NCBI GenBank assembly: GCA_902363555.1
Contig: CABJAM010000004.1
Coordinates: 65,778 to 129,777 of the forward strand
Source of the DNA: Lachnospiraceae bacterium
GTDB lineage: Bacteria > Bacillota > Clostridia > Lachnospirales > Lachnospiraceae
Length of the DNA stretch: 64,000 nucleotides
Reading direction: 5' to 3'
The notes beneath the pieces were generated by a model that was given only the letters and a program-made list of their open reading frames with translations, was not told where the DNA came from and searched no databases. The position numbers were made by a program, and so were the translations under genes. Of the stretch, positions 1-8,178 are shown in pieces (within the stretch, counting starts at the first letter, position 1; each line of letters begins with the position of its first letter).

Positions 1-1
1 A

Positions 2-328
2 CAGAAGCAGTGGCTGGAAATCGGCATGGTGATTTTGCAGGACGCCCGTTTGGTAGTTCTTGACGAGCCTACTGCTGGCATGACTGCCGAAGAAACTTTT
101 AAAACCGGTGAGATGATTAAGAAAAATCTGGCCGATAAGACGGTTCTGGTTATTGAGCATGACATGGACTTTGTACGACAGATTGCCCAGAAGGTGACGG
201 TGCTCCATATGGGGAAGGTGTTGGCGGAGGGAACCTTTGATGAGGTGGAAAATGATCCGAAGGTCATTCAGGTTTATCTAAAGCAGGATGATGGGGAGAG
301 AGGAGGCGTTGAGGAATGCTTGAATTAA
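2..328 (+). CDS. urtD: Urea-type ABC transporter ATP-binding protein UrtD, C-terminal part
   Basis: This is the 3' end of an ATPase subunit of a high-affinity urea or short-chain amide importer; the start lies before the window. The frame is open from base 2. The first residues (QKQWLEIGM) are the tail of the ABC signature region as found in UrtD, followed by Walker B (VVLDEPTAGM) and the switch histidine (IEHDMDFV). The UrtD assignment rests on those family-typical strings and on the UrtE-like gene that overlaps its last 13 bases. A branched-chain amino acid LivG protein is the main alternative, because the families are related. Confidence 0.85.
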   Translation, partial: QKQWLEIGMVILQDARLVVLDEPTAGMTAEETFKTGEMIKKNLADKTVLVIEHDMDFVRQIAQKVTVLHMGKVLAEGTFDEVENDPKVIQVYLKQDDGERGGVEECLN

Positions 329-1014
329 AGGATTTGCATGTAAGCTATGGCAAGAGCCGAGTGATCAATGGCGTTGATTTCTCCATGGGGATGACCGAAA
401 AGGTGGCGTTACTTGGACGAAATGGTGTGGGAAAAACCACGCTGCTTAAAAGTCTCATTGGTATTCTCCCGGCCGCTGGGGGCAGTATTACCTGTGATGA
501 AAAGAAGCTGAATAAAAAAAACAGCTATGAACGTTCCAGAATGGGCATTGCCTACGTGCCGCAGGGGAGAGAGATTATACCGGACTTTACTGTCCGCGAA
601 AATCTGGAGCTGGGTGGTATAAATCTGCCGGGGAATCTTGTGAAGGACCGTATAGATGAGGTGCTGACTTATTTTCCCGCGTTGAAGGTTCATTACATCC
701 GAAAGGGCGGCGTTCTGTCTGGCGGGCTCCAGCAGCAGCTGGCCATTTCCAGGGCTTTGATGTCACATCCGAAAATATTGTTGCTGGACGAACCCACGGA
801 AGGGATTCAGCCGAATGTAGTTTCGGAGATCGCAGGGATTCTCAACAAGATTCACGAGGACCTTAATATTGGGCTCCTTTTGGTGGAGCAGAATTTGAAA
901 TTTGCCTTTAAAATATGTGATACTTATATATTGATGCAAAAAGGGCAGATTGTTAGCCGCGGGAAGCGCGGGGAGTTGACAGAGGATATTATAAAGAAAT
1001 ATCTGACAGTTTAG
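316..1014 (+). CDS. urtE: Urea-type ABC transporter ATP-binding protein UrtE
   Basis: Second cytoplasmic ATPase of the same importer; it would pair with UrtD to power uptake of urea or a similar amide. The 232-residue length is normal for UrtE/LivF. Walker A (GRNGVGKTT) lies at residues 34-42, the signature LSGGL at 134-138 and Walker B (ILLLDE) at 154-159, followed by EGIQPN, which is characteristic of UrtE. The usual LSGGQ signature reads LSGGL here, a mild deviation. The start overlaps the preceding gene by 13 bases, so translation is probably coupled. An amidohydrolase gene downstream fits use of the imported amide, but the substrate is inferred. Confidence 0.88.
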   Translation: MLELKDLHVSYGKSRVINGVDFSMGMTEKVALLGRNGVGKTTLLKSLIGILPAAGGSITCDEKKLNKKNSYERSRMGIAYVPQGREIIPDFTVRENLELGGINLPGNLVKDRIDEVLTYFPALKVHYIRKGGVLSGGLQQQLAISRALMSHPKILLLDEPTEGIQPNVVSEIAGILNKIHEDLNIGLLLVEQNLKFAFKICDTYILMQKGQIVSRGKRGELTEDIIKKYLTV

Positions 1015-1108
1015 ATATGGCGTTATTATGACTGACAGACAATTCAGATAAGAGGTTACCATGTGATATATGGCAGGGCCAGCCCCTGGTTTAATGGAGG
1101 TGCTTTCA

Positions 1109-2065
1109 ATGAGAATATATGAAGATATTATGAATGTGGCAGTGGTTAATTTTCGGCAGGTGTGGGGGAATAAGGAAAGTAATCTGGCAAGAATTAAAGG
1201 ATATATCCGGGCAGCGGCCAGAGCTGGGGCCGATTTGGTAGTTTTTCCGGAAATGGCCCTCAATGGTTATGATGATGAGAGCGACACGGAAAAAGAACAG
1301 AAAATGCAGATTCGTCAGGCGGAGCTGATCCCGGGCCCTTCCACAAATGCGGTGGCTGAGCTTACAGTAGAGTATGGCATTTATGCAGTGTTTGGCATGG
1401 CCGAGTTGGATGGCGATGGATCTGACAAGGTATATAACACGGCGGCAGTTTGCGGTCCTCAGGGGGTTATCGGCTCTTATAAAAAGATCCATCCGGCTCT
1501 GGCAGAGCAGTGCTGGTGCGAACGTGGCAGCGAACCATTCGCCTTTGAAACGCCCTGGGGGCCCGTTGGAATCGGTATCTGTTATGACACTTATAATTTC
1601 CATGAACTAATGCGCTATTACGCGGCCAGCGGCTGCCGCCTTTATTTAAATCCAACAGCCATTGGCCCCAGCGCGCGCCATGACTGGAGGGATTATTACC
1701 TGGGTGGCCTGAAGCAGGGGGTCAACGCCTGTGAGATATTTATTGCCAGCTCAAATCTGATAGGGAATAATATGGTAGATGAGGATGAGGGTGGAAGCCT
1801 TGGTAATATCATGGAAGCCGGTTTGGGCTTTGGCGGCGGCAGTATGATTCTGGGTCCGGGTCTCTCGGAAAAAATTCATATCTATGGCGGAGATGTGGAT
1901 GCTCTTGACGAAGGTTTTTTTATGGCAACTATAGATTTGACGTTGGCAAGCCGGAGAAATTTCAAGTTGGATCCGGTAAAGGGTTGTCCGGATTATCGGC
2001 CGGATATTTATAAAAAGCTGAATGAAAGGCTGCTGGAGACAGCTTATTGGAAGCAGTTTTCCTAA
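1109..2065 (+). CDS. Carbon-nitrogen hydrolase (nitrilase superfamily amidase)
   Basis: Cytoplasmic amidohydrolase of the nitrilase fold, expected to cleave a C-N amide bond and release ammonia. The catalytic triad is visible: Glu48 in FPEMALNGY, Lys126 in SYKKIHPA and Cys158 in GICYD. ATG 1109 is chosen because GGAGG sits at 1096-1100, eight bases upstream; an in-frame ATG at 1070 lacks such a site. The product is 318 residues, within the usual range. Its position behind urtDE suggests it processes the imported compound (an amide or ureido compound), but the substrate cannot be read from the sequence. Confidence 0.85.
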   Translation: MRIYEDIMNVAVVNFRQVWGNKESNLARIKGYIRAAARAGADLVVFPEMALNGYDDESDTEKEQKMQIRQAELIPGPSTNAVAELTVEYGIYAVFGMAELDGDGSDKVYNTAAVCGPQGVIGSYKKIHPALAEQCWCERGSEPFAFETPWGPVGIGICYDTYNFHELMRYYAASGCRLYLNPTAIGPSARHDWRDYYLGGLKQGVNACEIFIASSNLIGNNMVDEDEGGSLGNIMEAGLGFGGGSMILGPGLSEKIHIYGGDVDALDEGFFMATIDLTLASRRNFKLDPVKGCPDYRPDIYKKLNERLLETAYWKQFS

Positions 2066-2112
2066 TTGCTGGTGGAGCAAACGGCTGTTTCAAAAGGATG
2101 GGAGGAAAAGAA

Positions 2113-2781
2113 ATGGCAAATTACGTGATTACCATAGCAAGGGGGTTTGGAAGCGGAGGACTGGATGTGGGCCAGCGGCTTTCAAAGACTTTGGGGATTC
2201 CCTGCTATGAGCGTGAAATACTAGAAATGGCTGCTGAAAGGACCGGACTGGATGTGGGGCTGTTTATGCAGGCGGATGAGAAAATAAGAAAAAAATATAT
2301 TCTTAAAAATATAAAAACCATTCCCACCCACTATGTGGTGGAACCTACGGAAAAAGATTTTGTATCCGACGATAATCTTTATAATATCCAGGCTCAGATC
2401 ATCCGATCCCTGGCCAATACGACCTCGTGCATTATCGTGGGCAAATGTGCAGATCATGTACTGCAGGGTTTTGGGAATGTAATCAGTATATATGTGGAGG
2501 CTCCCAGAGATTACTGCGTCCGGTCAGTGACAGAGAAGCTGAATGTTTCAGAGAAGAAGGCCCATCAGCTTATCCGATCCACGGATAATTACCGGGCGAA
2601 TTACTACCGGTATTATACGCGGGGGAAGGATTGGACCAACCCTGTCAATTATGATCTGGTGATCAATACCGGACGGGTGGGGCGAAGGAAGTGTGTGGAG
2701 ATCATAAGAAATTACGTGGCGTTGAAATTCCCATGGTATATGGATGCGATGGATATTATGACATCTGAAAAGAAAATGTAA
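2113..2781 (+). CDS. Cytidylate kinase-like family protein
   Basis: A 222-residue P-loop protein of the cytidylate-kinase-like family (Pfam AAK6 type), seen from the N-terminal ITIARGFGSGG phosphate-binding region and the later IIVGKCADHVL and FVSDDNLY strings. Members phosphorylate small molecules, but the substrate of this type is not established. The start at 2113 is supported by GGAGG at 2101-2105; an upstream in-frame ATG at 2047 would overlap the amidase and lacks a ribosome site. It is the last gene before a strong terminator, so it probably belongs to the urea/amide operon. The functional link to that operon is unknown. Confidence 0.78.
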   Translation: MANYVITIARGFGSGGLDVGQRLSKTLGIPCYEREILEMAAERTGLDVGLFMQADEKIRKKYILKNIKTIPTHYVVEPTEKDFVSDDNLYNIQAQIIRSLANTTSCIIVGKCADHVLQGFGNVISIYVEAPRDYCVRSVTEKLNVSEKKAHQLIRSTDNYRANYYRYYTRGKDWTNPVNYDLVINTGRVGRRKCVEIIRNYVALKFPWYMDAMDIMTSEKKM

Positions 2782-2795
2782 ATTCAATGGTAATT

Positions 2796-2834
2796 AAAAC
2801 GTGCAGTATGGTGGATGGCCATACTGCACGTTTT
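2796..2834 (+). terminator. Bidirectional intrinsic terminator
   Basis: A perfect 15-bp stem (2796-2810 with 2820-2834) with a 9-base loop. The stem starts with AAAA and ends with TTTT, so it can stop transcription in both directions. It sits 14 bases after the stop of the kinase-like gene and faces the converging XRE gene. Confidence 0.9.
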
Positions 2835-2843
2835 ATGCGCGAA

Positions 2844-2890
2844 GCAACAAGCCGCAAGGGTGAGCTGGCTCACCCTTGTGGCGACTGCCG
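2844..2890 (+). repeat. Small dispersed stem element, copy 1
   Basis: GCAACAAGCC and GGCGACTGCCG flank a 10-bp stem (CAAGGGTGAG with CTCACCCTTG) and a CTGG loop. A second copy with the same flanks but a different stem sequence lies at 48960-49002. Both copies follow directly behind an intrinsic terminator. The function is unknown. Confidence 0.55.
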
Positions 2891-2979
2891 CGATCCATCG
2901 AAGCGAAGCGGAGACGGATGGGCGAAGCAACGGCTGCAAAGCGGCGATGAATGTGGTGTTTCAAAGACATAATGTGCGC

Positions 2980-3516
2980 TTAATGCTTACGCATTTTGAT
3001 ATATCTGCGCAGCGTATCGATTAAAAACAGCCGCCCCTGATCAGAGAGACGATCGATCAGAAGGTCAAGCTCATAATCGGCCGTATAATTCAGGTCTGCT
3101 TTAGGCATATTAACAGGCCGACTGAGAGTGGACGCCGGATTGGACGGACTGTCAGCGGATGTCGGATTGGTCCGACTGAGAGCGGACGCCTGGTCCGTTC
3201 GGCTTTGGGCGGATGTCAGATTGGTCCGACTGAGAGCGGATGCCATATCCGCATTGGCATTCGCATCGTAAGCCCCCGAATCCTCCCCGGCGCCGGGCAG
3301 CCCTTTAAAGAAATCGTTGATGGGGGTATCCAGGGCCGCACTGATATAATAGAGCAGAATGGCAACGACCATGGTTTGTCCGGTTTCAAGCCTGCTGATT
3401 CGCCCCTTTTCGATACCGAGCATATCGGCGAGCTGTTTCTGAGTATATCCTGCGGCTTTTCGGGCTGTCTTTATATTTTTCCCAATACATTTTTTGAATG
3501 AGATCGTCTCGGACAT
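2980..3516 (-). CDS. XRE-family transcriptional regulator with a 9-residue repeat linker
   Basis: DNA-binding protein of 178 residues. Residues 12-70 form a classic Cro/CI-type helix-turn-helix (GYTQKQLADMLGIEKGRISRLETG). Residues 93-137 are five tandem copies of a 9-residue unit of pattern S-A-x-S-R-T-N/D-x-T/A, encoded by matching 27-bp DNA repeats at 3106-3240. A short C-terminal helix pair follows. An AAGGAGG site lies just upstream of the ATG on the minus strand. The gene stands alone and converges on the preceding operon. Two similar 19-bp direct repeats upstream (3533-3550 and 3554-3572) may be its own operator. The regulated genes are unknown. Confidence 0.85.
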   Translation of the reverse strand: MSETISFKKCIGKNIKTARKAAGYTQKQLADMLGIEKGRISRLETGQTMVVAILLYYISAALDTPINDFFKGLPGAGEDSGAYDANANADMASALSRTNLTSAQSRTDQASALSRTNPTSADSPSNPASTLSRPVNMPKADLNYTADYELDLLIDRLSDQGRLFLIDTLRRYIKMRKH

Positions 3517-3532
3517 AGGAACCCCTCCTTAT

Positions 3533-3572
3533 GAACGTTTGTATTTATTATTTGAATGTTTCGCATTTATTA
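3533..3572. promoter_or_regulatory. Tandem direct repeat upstream of the XRE gene
   Basis: Two copies of GAAYGTTT...ATTTATTA (3533-3550 and 3554-3572) begin 21 bases apart, two helical turns, just upstream of the XRE gene. A TATAAT on the minus strand (3574-3569) adjoins them. The spacing suggests a dimeric operator for autoregulation; this is inference only. Confidence 0.35.
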
Positions 3573-3653
3573 TAGTGTATCAATTGGAAAAAATAATGTG
3601 AAATAAGTAAAGTGACAATAACTATTATGACTAATATATTGAATTGCAAAATG

Positions 3654-3683
3654 TTGACAATGCATTTGCACTGCACCTATAAT
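3654..3683 (+). promoter_or_regulatory. Vegetative promoter for the sensor kinase cluster
   Basis: TTGACA at 3654-3659 and TATAAT at 3678-3683 match consensus exactly, with 18 bases between them. It lies about 125 bases upstream of the sensor kinase start and is the only good promoter in this gap. Confidence 0.75.
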
Positions 3684-3809
3684 TAAGCTAAGGATGAAAT
3701 GCAGGGAGGCCATAACCGTTCAGTTGGGCCGGACTGTTATGCCAGACCATCAATTTTGATGAGTAATGTGGTCCAGATAGTAATCAAATTAAATGTGTGG
3801 AGGTTTTTT

Positions 3810-5585
3810 ATGGGGAGAAAAAAGTATTATTCAGTATCGTTTTGGATAAAAATAATTTTGTTGCTCATTGTCATTCCAAGTATTGCGGCGTTGATTTATG
3901 TAAACTCAAGGATGCGTGAAAGCCTGAGACAGCAGGCTGCGTCTGTGAGTGGTGATATGCTGGGGCTTTATATGGAGCAGTTGGACGGGATGTTTGAGGA
4001 TGTGGATATTTATTTGACAGGCATGATGTCCGATAATCAAAATATTGTGAATTTGCAGCTTCAGACGGATCGCAATGACCGGCAGTTGACAAAATTTGCG
4101 CTTCATCAGGACCTTGTGGCATCTACGGTGAGTCAGCCGAATGTGGGCGGTTTTTTTGTATATTCCTGTCCGTTGGGGATGGAGGATGATTTTTTTAATA
4201 GTGTGAATACTTTAAAAGATTCCGGTTCCGAAAATCTGGACGGGAAAAGAATACTGAAAAAAATGACCAGTAAAATTGTGGATGGTACTCTGGATACATC
4301 CACCTGGTTTCGTTGGAAGCTGGGGGATTCCTACTATCTGCTTCGGATCGTCTATGACCGCAATACGTGGCTGGGCTGCTGGGTAGGGTTAAATGATCTG
4401 GTCCATCCACTGGAAAAGCTTAATTTGGGGGCAGAAGGTTTTTCTGTCCTGACGTCTGGCCAGGGCCAGATCCTTACAGATAATCCGACGGATATGGTCA
4501 TGCTGGATATCAATGAAAACTATCGGGATATCGAACCGTTTTTTGGCGCAAAGGAAACGGCGCCGGAGGATGCTGCTCTGGAGCATGATTACAGTATGAA
4601 AAGCTACCAGCAGAAATATTTACAGGTGAGCACAGCCTCTCATCGGGCAGATTTATGTCTGGTGGCCATGATACCGGATAAAAATGTACTTGGAAATTAC
4701 AGGCAGGTACAAAGTGTTTTGCTGGTGCTTTCTTTAATTATCCTCGTTTTGCTGCCCCTGGGCGCTCTGCTTGTTCAGCGCTACATTTACCATCCCCTGC
4801 ACGATCTGGAAGGAACTATGGAGCAGGTCCGCGGCGGCAATATGGATGTGCGCGCCAGGCAGGAGAGCCACCTAAAAGAGTTTTGTGTACTTACCCAGAG
4901 GTTTAATGAAATGCTGGATGAAATCCATCATCTCAAAATACATATGTATGAGCAGCAGTTAAAGGAAAAGGAAACCTATCTGCAGTATTTACAATTGCAG
5001 ATCCATCCTCATTTTTTCCTGAACTGCATGAGTCTGATGCATGGATTGGCGGAGCTTGGTAAATATAAAGAAATCCAGAAGCTTTCACAAAGTCTTGTGA
5101 AATACTTTCGGTATATGTTCAAAAAAGCGACCTCGCTTATTTCTGTCAGGGAAGAAATGGATCATATCAAAAACTATATGGATATTCAAAAAATGCGTTT
5201 CCCGGACGGCATCGGGTGTACGATAAATGTGGATGAAGCACTTTATGAGGCTTTAATACCGCCACTGTCGATACAGACATTTGTGGAAAATTCAGTAAAG
5301 TATGCACTGGATCTGACCCGGTGCACTAAAATCTCGGTGGACATTATAAAACTGGGCGATAAAATGAAGGTAAGTATTCGGGATAATGGACGGGGATATC
5401 CTGTGGATGTACTCACCGTGATCAATTCCGATGAAGATATATTTGAGGGGGATGATACGCACCGCATTGGCATTCGCAATGTTAAGGAGCGGTTGAAATT
5501 GATATTTGGAGAAAATTCATATATTCATTTTTATAATGACCACGGAAGTGTTGTTGAATATGTGATTCCGTTAGTATGGCGTTAA
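3810..5585 (+). CDS. YesM-type sensor histidine kinase
   Basis: Membrane sensor that probably detects an extracellular sugar and phosphorylates the response regulator encoded next. The 591-residue protein has a membrane segment at about residues 11-31, a large extracellular region and a second membrane segment near residues 300-325, followed by a HAMP-like linker. The His_kinase motif QIHPHFFLN carries the phospho-accepting His399, and the ATPase domain shows FVENSVKYA and DNGRGYP. ATG 3810 follows GGAGG with normal spacing, so 37 upstream in-frame residues are excluded. Such kinases normally control the adjacent carbohydrate ABC importer. Confidence 0.9.
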   Translation: MGRKKYYSVSFWIKIILLLIVIPSIAALIYVNSRMRESLRQQAASVSGDMLGLYMEQLDGMFEDVDIYLTGMMSDNQNIVNLQLQTDRNDRQLTKFALHQDLVASTVSQPNVGGFFVYSCPLGMEDDFFNSVNTLKDSGSENLDGKRILKKMTSKIVDGTLDTSTWFRWKLGDSYYLLRIVYDRNTWLGCWVGLNDLVHPLEKLNLGAEGFSVLTSGQGQILTDNPTDMVMLDINENYRDIEPFFGAKETAPEDAALEHDYSMKSYQQKYLQVSTASHRADLCLVAMIPDKNVLGNYRQVQSVLLVLSLIILVLLPLGALLVQRYIYHPLHDLEGTMEQVRGGNMDVRARQESHLKEFCVLTQRFNEMLDEIHHLKIHMYEQQLKEKETYLQYLQLQIHPHFFLNCMSLMHGLAELGKYKEIQKLSQSLVKYFRYMFKKATSLISVREEMDHIKNYMDIQKMRFPDGIGCTINVDEALYEALIPPLSIQTFVENSVKYALDLTRCTKISVDIIKLGDKMKVSIRDNGRGYPVDVLTVINSDEDIFEGDDTHRIGIRNVKERLKLIFGENSYIHFYNDHGSVVEYVIPLVWR

Positions 5586-5619
5586 ATGCAAACAGATTTT
5601 GCCGGGGAGGTAATTAAAA

Positions 5620-6399
5620 ATGTATCGTGTGCTTATTGTTGATGATGAAGAAATAATGCTGGCAGCTATGAAAAAAGGCGTAGATTGGCAGCGGCTGAAT
5701 GTGAGCAGCGTTTTTACAGCCACCAATATAACGGAGGCCCGTCAGATTATAAATGATGAAGGTATTGATATACTGATCTGTGATATCGAAATGCCAAATG
5801 GCAGCGGTATTGATCTGGTATCATGGATGCAGGACCATGAGATGGATTGTATCTGTATATTTCTTACCTGTCACTCGGATTTTGAATATGCGAAATCCGC
5901 AGTTTCATTGGGCGTTCTGGAATACCTTTTAAAGCCGGTGGATTATGAGGAATTAGAGTCTGTTCTCGACCGGGCGGTGAAAAAACGGAAAAATACGGTG
6001 GCGGCAGCCAGAGCCTCGGTGCTTTTATCCGACGTCAGTCGTAATGCGGCTCCGGATTATCTGGAGGACAAAAATAAAAAGGTGGTGGATGAAACCATTG
6101 ATTTTATCCGTGCCAATATCAGCCGGGATATTTCCAGAGATGAAGTAGCTGAACATGTTTTTTTAAATCCCGATTACCTGTCCAGAATGTTTAAAAAGGA
6201 GACCGGTTATTCGATCAGCGAATATATTTTAAAAATGCGGATGAGTATGGCCTGTGAGCTGCTTGTGAAAACGAACCTGTCAGTGAGTAAAGTGGCCGTT
6301 AGCTGTGGATATACGCATATGGCTCATTTTTCCAAAATGTTTAAGAAAGAGACACAATTGACACCTGTGGAATATCGCAGCAAATACCGGAGCGAATAG
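5620..6399 (+). CDS. YesN-type response regulator with AraC DNA-binding domain
   Basis: Partner of the preceding sensor kinase. Residues 1-120 form a receiver with acidic residues D8/D9 and the phospho-acceptor Asp55 (LICDIEMPNG). Residues from about 155 onward are two AraC-type helix-turn-helices (AEHVFLNPDYLSRMFKKETG and CGYTHMAHFSKMFK). At 259 residues it is a short member without the long middle region seen in some relatives. GGGGAGG lies upstream of the ATG. It should activate the ABC importer genes that follow. Confidence 0.9.
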   Translation: MYRVLIVDDEEIMLAAMKKGVDWQRLNVSSVFTATNITEARQIINDEGIDILICDIEMPNGSGIDLVSWMQDHEMDCICIFLTCHSDFEYAKSAVSLGVLEYLLKPVDYEELESVLDRAVKKRKNTVAAARASVLLSDVSRNAAPDYLEDKNKKVVDETIDFIRANISRDISRDEVAEHVFLNPDYLSRMFKKETGYSISEYILKMRMSMACELLVKTNLSVSKVAVSCGYTHMAHFSKMFKKETQLTPVEYRSKYRSE

Positions 6400-6528
6400 A
6401 AGTCGTCAAAGCGATAATTTCAGGTCTTGCCAGTGGTAGAGTTAGGAATCATAAATTCTTATAATAAAACCATCAAAGCAATGGCAATACGGTAATAAAG
6501 TATTGTCGTAACTGAAGGAGGAAAAGGT

Positions 6529-8070
6529 ATGAAGAGATTTTTAGCAGTTGTATTGACTCTGGTTATGGTTTTATCACTGGCAGCCTGTGGCGGCACAGGT
6601 GGTAACGGCGGTTCAGAAAAGGGCTCCCTAAGTGCCAAATCAACCGTTGGGGATAGCCTGGCCCCTGCGGGTAAATCGGATGATGGACAAAACAGTAATG
6701 ATGACGGTGAGACGACAAAACTGATTCTCTATATGGCATCCGCAGGAAATATGGAGGATGCGCCACTCGTGGCTGAAAAAGTGAATGCATACATAAAACC
6801 ATTGATCAACGCTGAGATTTCACTGAATTATGTAAATATGGGGTCTTATTCCGAACAGGTAGGGTTGATGATGCGCAGCGGGGAAACGATCGATCTCCTG
6901 TTTTCCCTGGAGACAGATGCCCGCAATTACATCCGTCAGGAGGCCGTACTGCCTCTGGATGATCTGCTGGCCACTTATGGCAGCGGTATTATAGAGCAGA
7001 TTGGAAAGGATAATCTGGAAGCTGCCCGGGTGAATGGCAGTATATATTCGCTGCCGACCCTTAAAGATATGGCGATCAGCCGTATGTTTGTTTATAACAG
7101 GGAAATGGCGGAGGCCGCAGGTGTGGATTTTAGTAATGTAAAAACCATCGAAGATTTAACAGATATTTTTGCAAAGGTCAAGGAAGTATATCCGGATTGC
7201 TCGATGTTTGGCGGCGCCGGCGGTAACGCGGTAAACTTTACGTCGTGGACATGGGACAGCTTAGGCGATTCCATGGGTGTTTTAATGGATTACGGGCAAT
7301 CCCTGGATGTAGTCGATTTGTTTGAAACCGATGAATACCGGCAGCTTTGTGAGTTGATGCATCAGTGGTATGAGGCCGGTTATATTGAGAAGGATTTTGC
7401 AACATCCTCAGAAACATGGACGAGTCGTATGCAGGCAAAAACCGCATTTGGCGGGATAACCTCATATAAACCCGGTGCGCTTGCCAGTGTGGAGGAACAG
7501 ACCGGGCTGTCGTGCGGTTGTGTCGTGCTGACCGATGCTCTGGCGTATACCTCCAGTATTGTGAATACAAACTGGATGATACCGTCATCCACTGCCAATG
7601 CTGATAAAGCGATGGAAATGATGGCGCTTTTATACACAGACCCCACGGTGGCTAATCTGCTTCTTAATGGAATCGAGGGTGTTCATTATGAGGAAAACGA
7701 AGACGGCACGATCCGCCGGATTGACCCGGACAACTGTAAGTATCAACAGTTTCTTGGGTGGGCTTATGGCAATCAGTTTATCACGAAGGTTTGGGAAGGA
7801 AATGATCTGGACGTTTACGAAAAGACCCGTGAATTTAATGATTCTGCTATAAAGTCCAGGGCGCTGGGGTTTGCCTTTGATAATTCCAGTGTTGTCAATG
7901 AGCTGACAGCCTGCAATAATGTGGCAAATAAGTACCGCACAAGCCTTGAATGCGGAGATGTCGACCCAAATGAAGTGCTTCCAAAGTTTATCGAGGAGCT
8001 GAAATCAGCCGGAATTGATAAAATCGTGGCAGAAAAGCAGGCACAGCTTAATGCCTGGGCAGATAAGTAA
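6529..8070 (+). CDS. Carbohydrate ABC transporter substrate-binding lipoprotein (DUF3502 type)
   Basis: Extracytoplasmic sugar-binding lipoprotein of 513 residues that delivers ligand to the two permeases downstream. The signal peptide ends in a lipobox (LAAC, Cys20) followed by a Gly/Ser-rich spacer. The last ~70 residues (GFAFDNSSVVNE, VDPNEVLPKFIEELKSAGID) match the DUF3502 ending typical of LplA/YtcQ-like proteins in Clostridia and Paenibacillus. AAGGAGG precedes the ATG. Binding is probably to an oligosaccharide, perhaps a uronide as for LplABC relatives, but the ligand is not readable. No ATPase gene is in the cluster; such systems usually share an MsmX-type ATPase. Confidence 0.92.
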   Translation: MKRFLAVVLTLVMVLSLAACGGTGGNGGSEKGSLSAKSTVGDSLAPAGKSDDGQNSNDDGETTKLILYMASAGNMEDAPLVAEKVNAYIKPLINAEISLNYVNMGSYSEQVGLMMRSGETIDLLFSLETDARNYIRQEAVLPLDDLLATYGSGIIEQIGKDNLEAARVNGSIYSLPTLKDMAISRMFVYNREMAEAAGVDFSNVKTIEDLTDIFAKVKEVYPDCSMFGGAGGNAVNFTSWTWDSLGDSMGVLMDYGQSLDVVDLFETDEYRQLCELMHQWYEAGYIEKDFATSSETWTSRMQAKTAFGGITSYKPGALASVEEQTGLSCGCVVLTDALAYTSSIVNTNWMIPSSTANADKAMEMMALLYTDPTVANLLLNGIEGVHYEENEDGTIRRIDPDNCKYQQFLGWAYGNQFITKVWEGNDLDVYEKTREFNDSAIKSRALGFAFDNSSVVNELTACNNVANKYRTSLECGDVDPNEVLPKFIEELKSAGIDKIVAEKQAQLNAWADK

Positions 8071-8088
8071 GTCATAAACTTTAGTAGG

Positions 8089-8117
8089 GTAACAGTTTGC
8101 TTCTTATGAACTGTTAT
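8089..8117. repeat. REP-like palindrome GTAACAGTTT/GAACTGTTAT
   Basis: Inverted repeat of about 10 bp with a 9-base loop, between the binding-protein and permease genes. It is one of at least five hairpin copies in the window (see 42562, 45981, 49265 and 50796). Confidence 0.65.
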
Positions 8118-8130
8118 GTCATAGAAATAT

Positions 8131-8159
8131 CGGCCGCAAATACATGATTTTTGCGGCCG
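8131..8159 (+). repeat. GC-rich intercistronic hairpin
   Basis: A 10-bp stem (CGGCCGCAAA with TTTGCGGCCG) and a 9-base loop between the lipoprotein gene and the first permease. No T-run follows, so it is more likely an mRNA-protecting or partial-termination hairpin that keeps binding-protein expression above permease expression. Confidence 0.6.
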
Positions 8160-8178
8160 GTCATGGGAGGTCGGCTCT

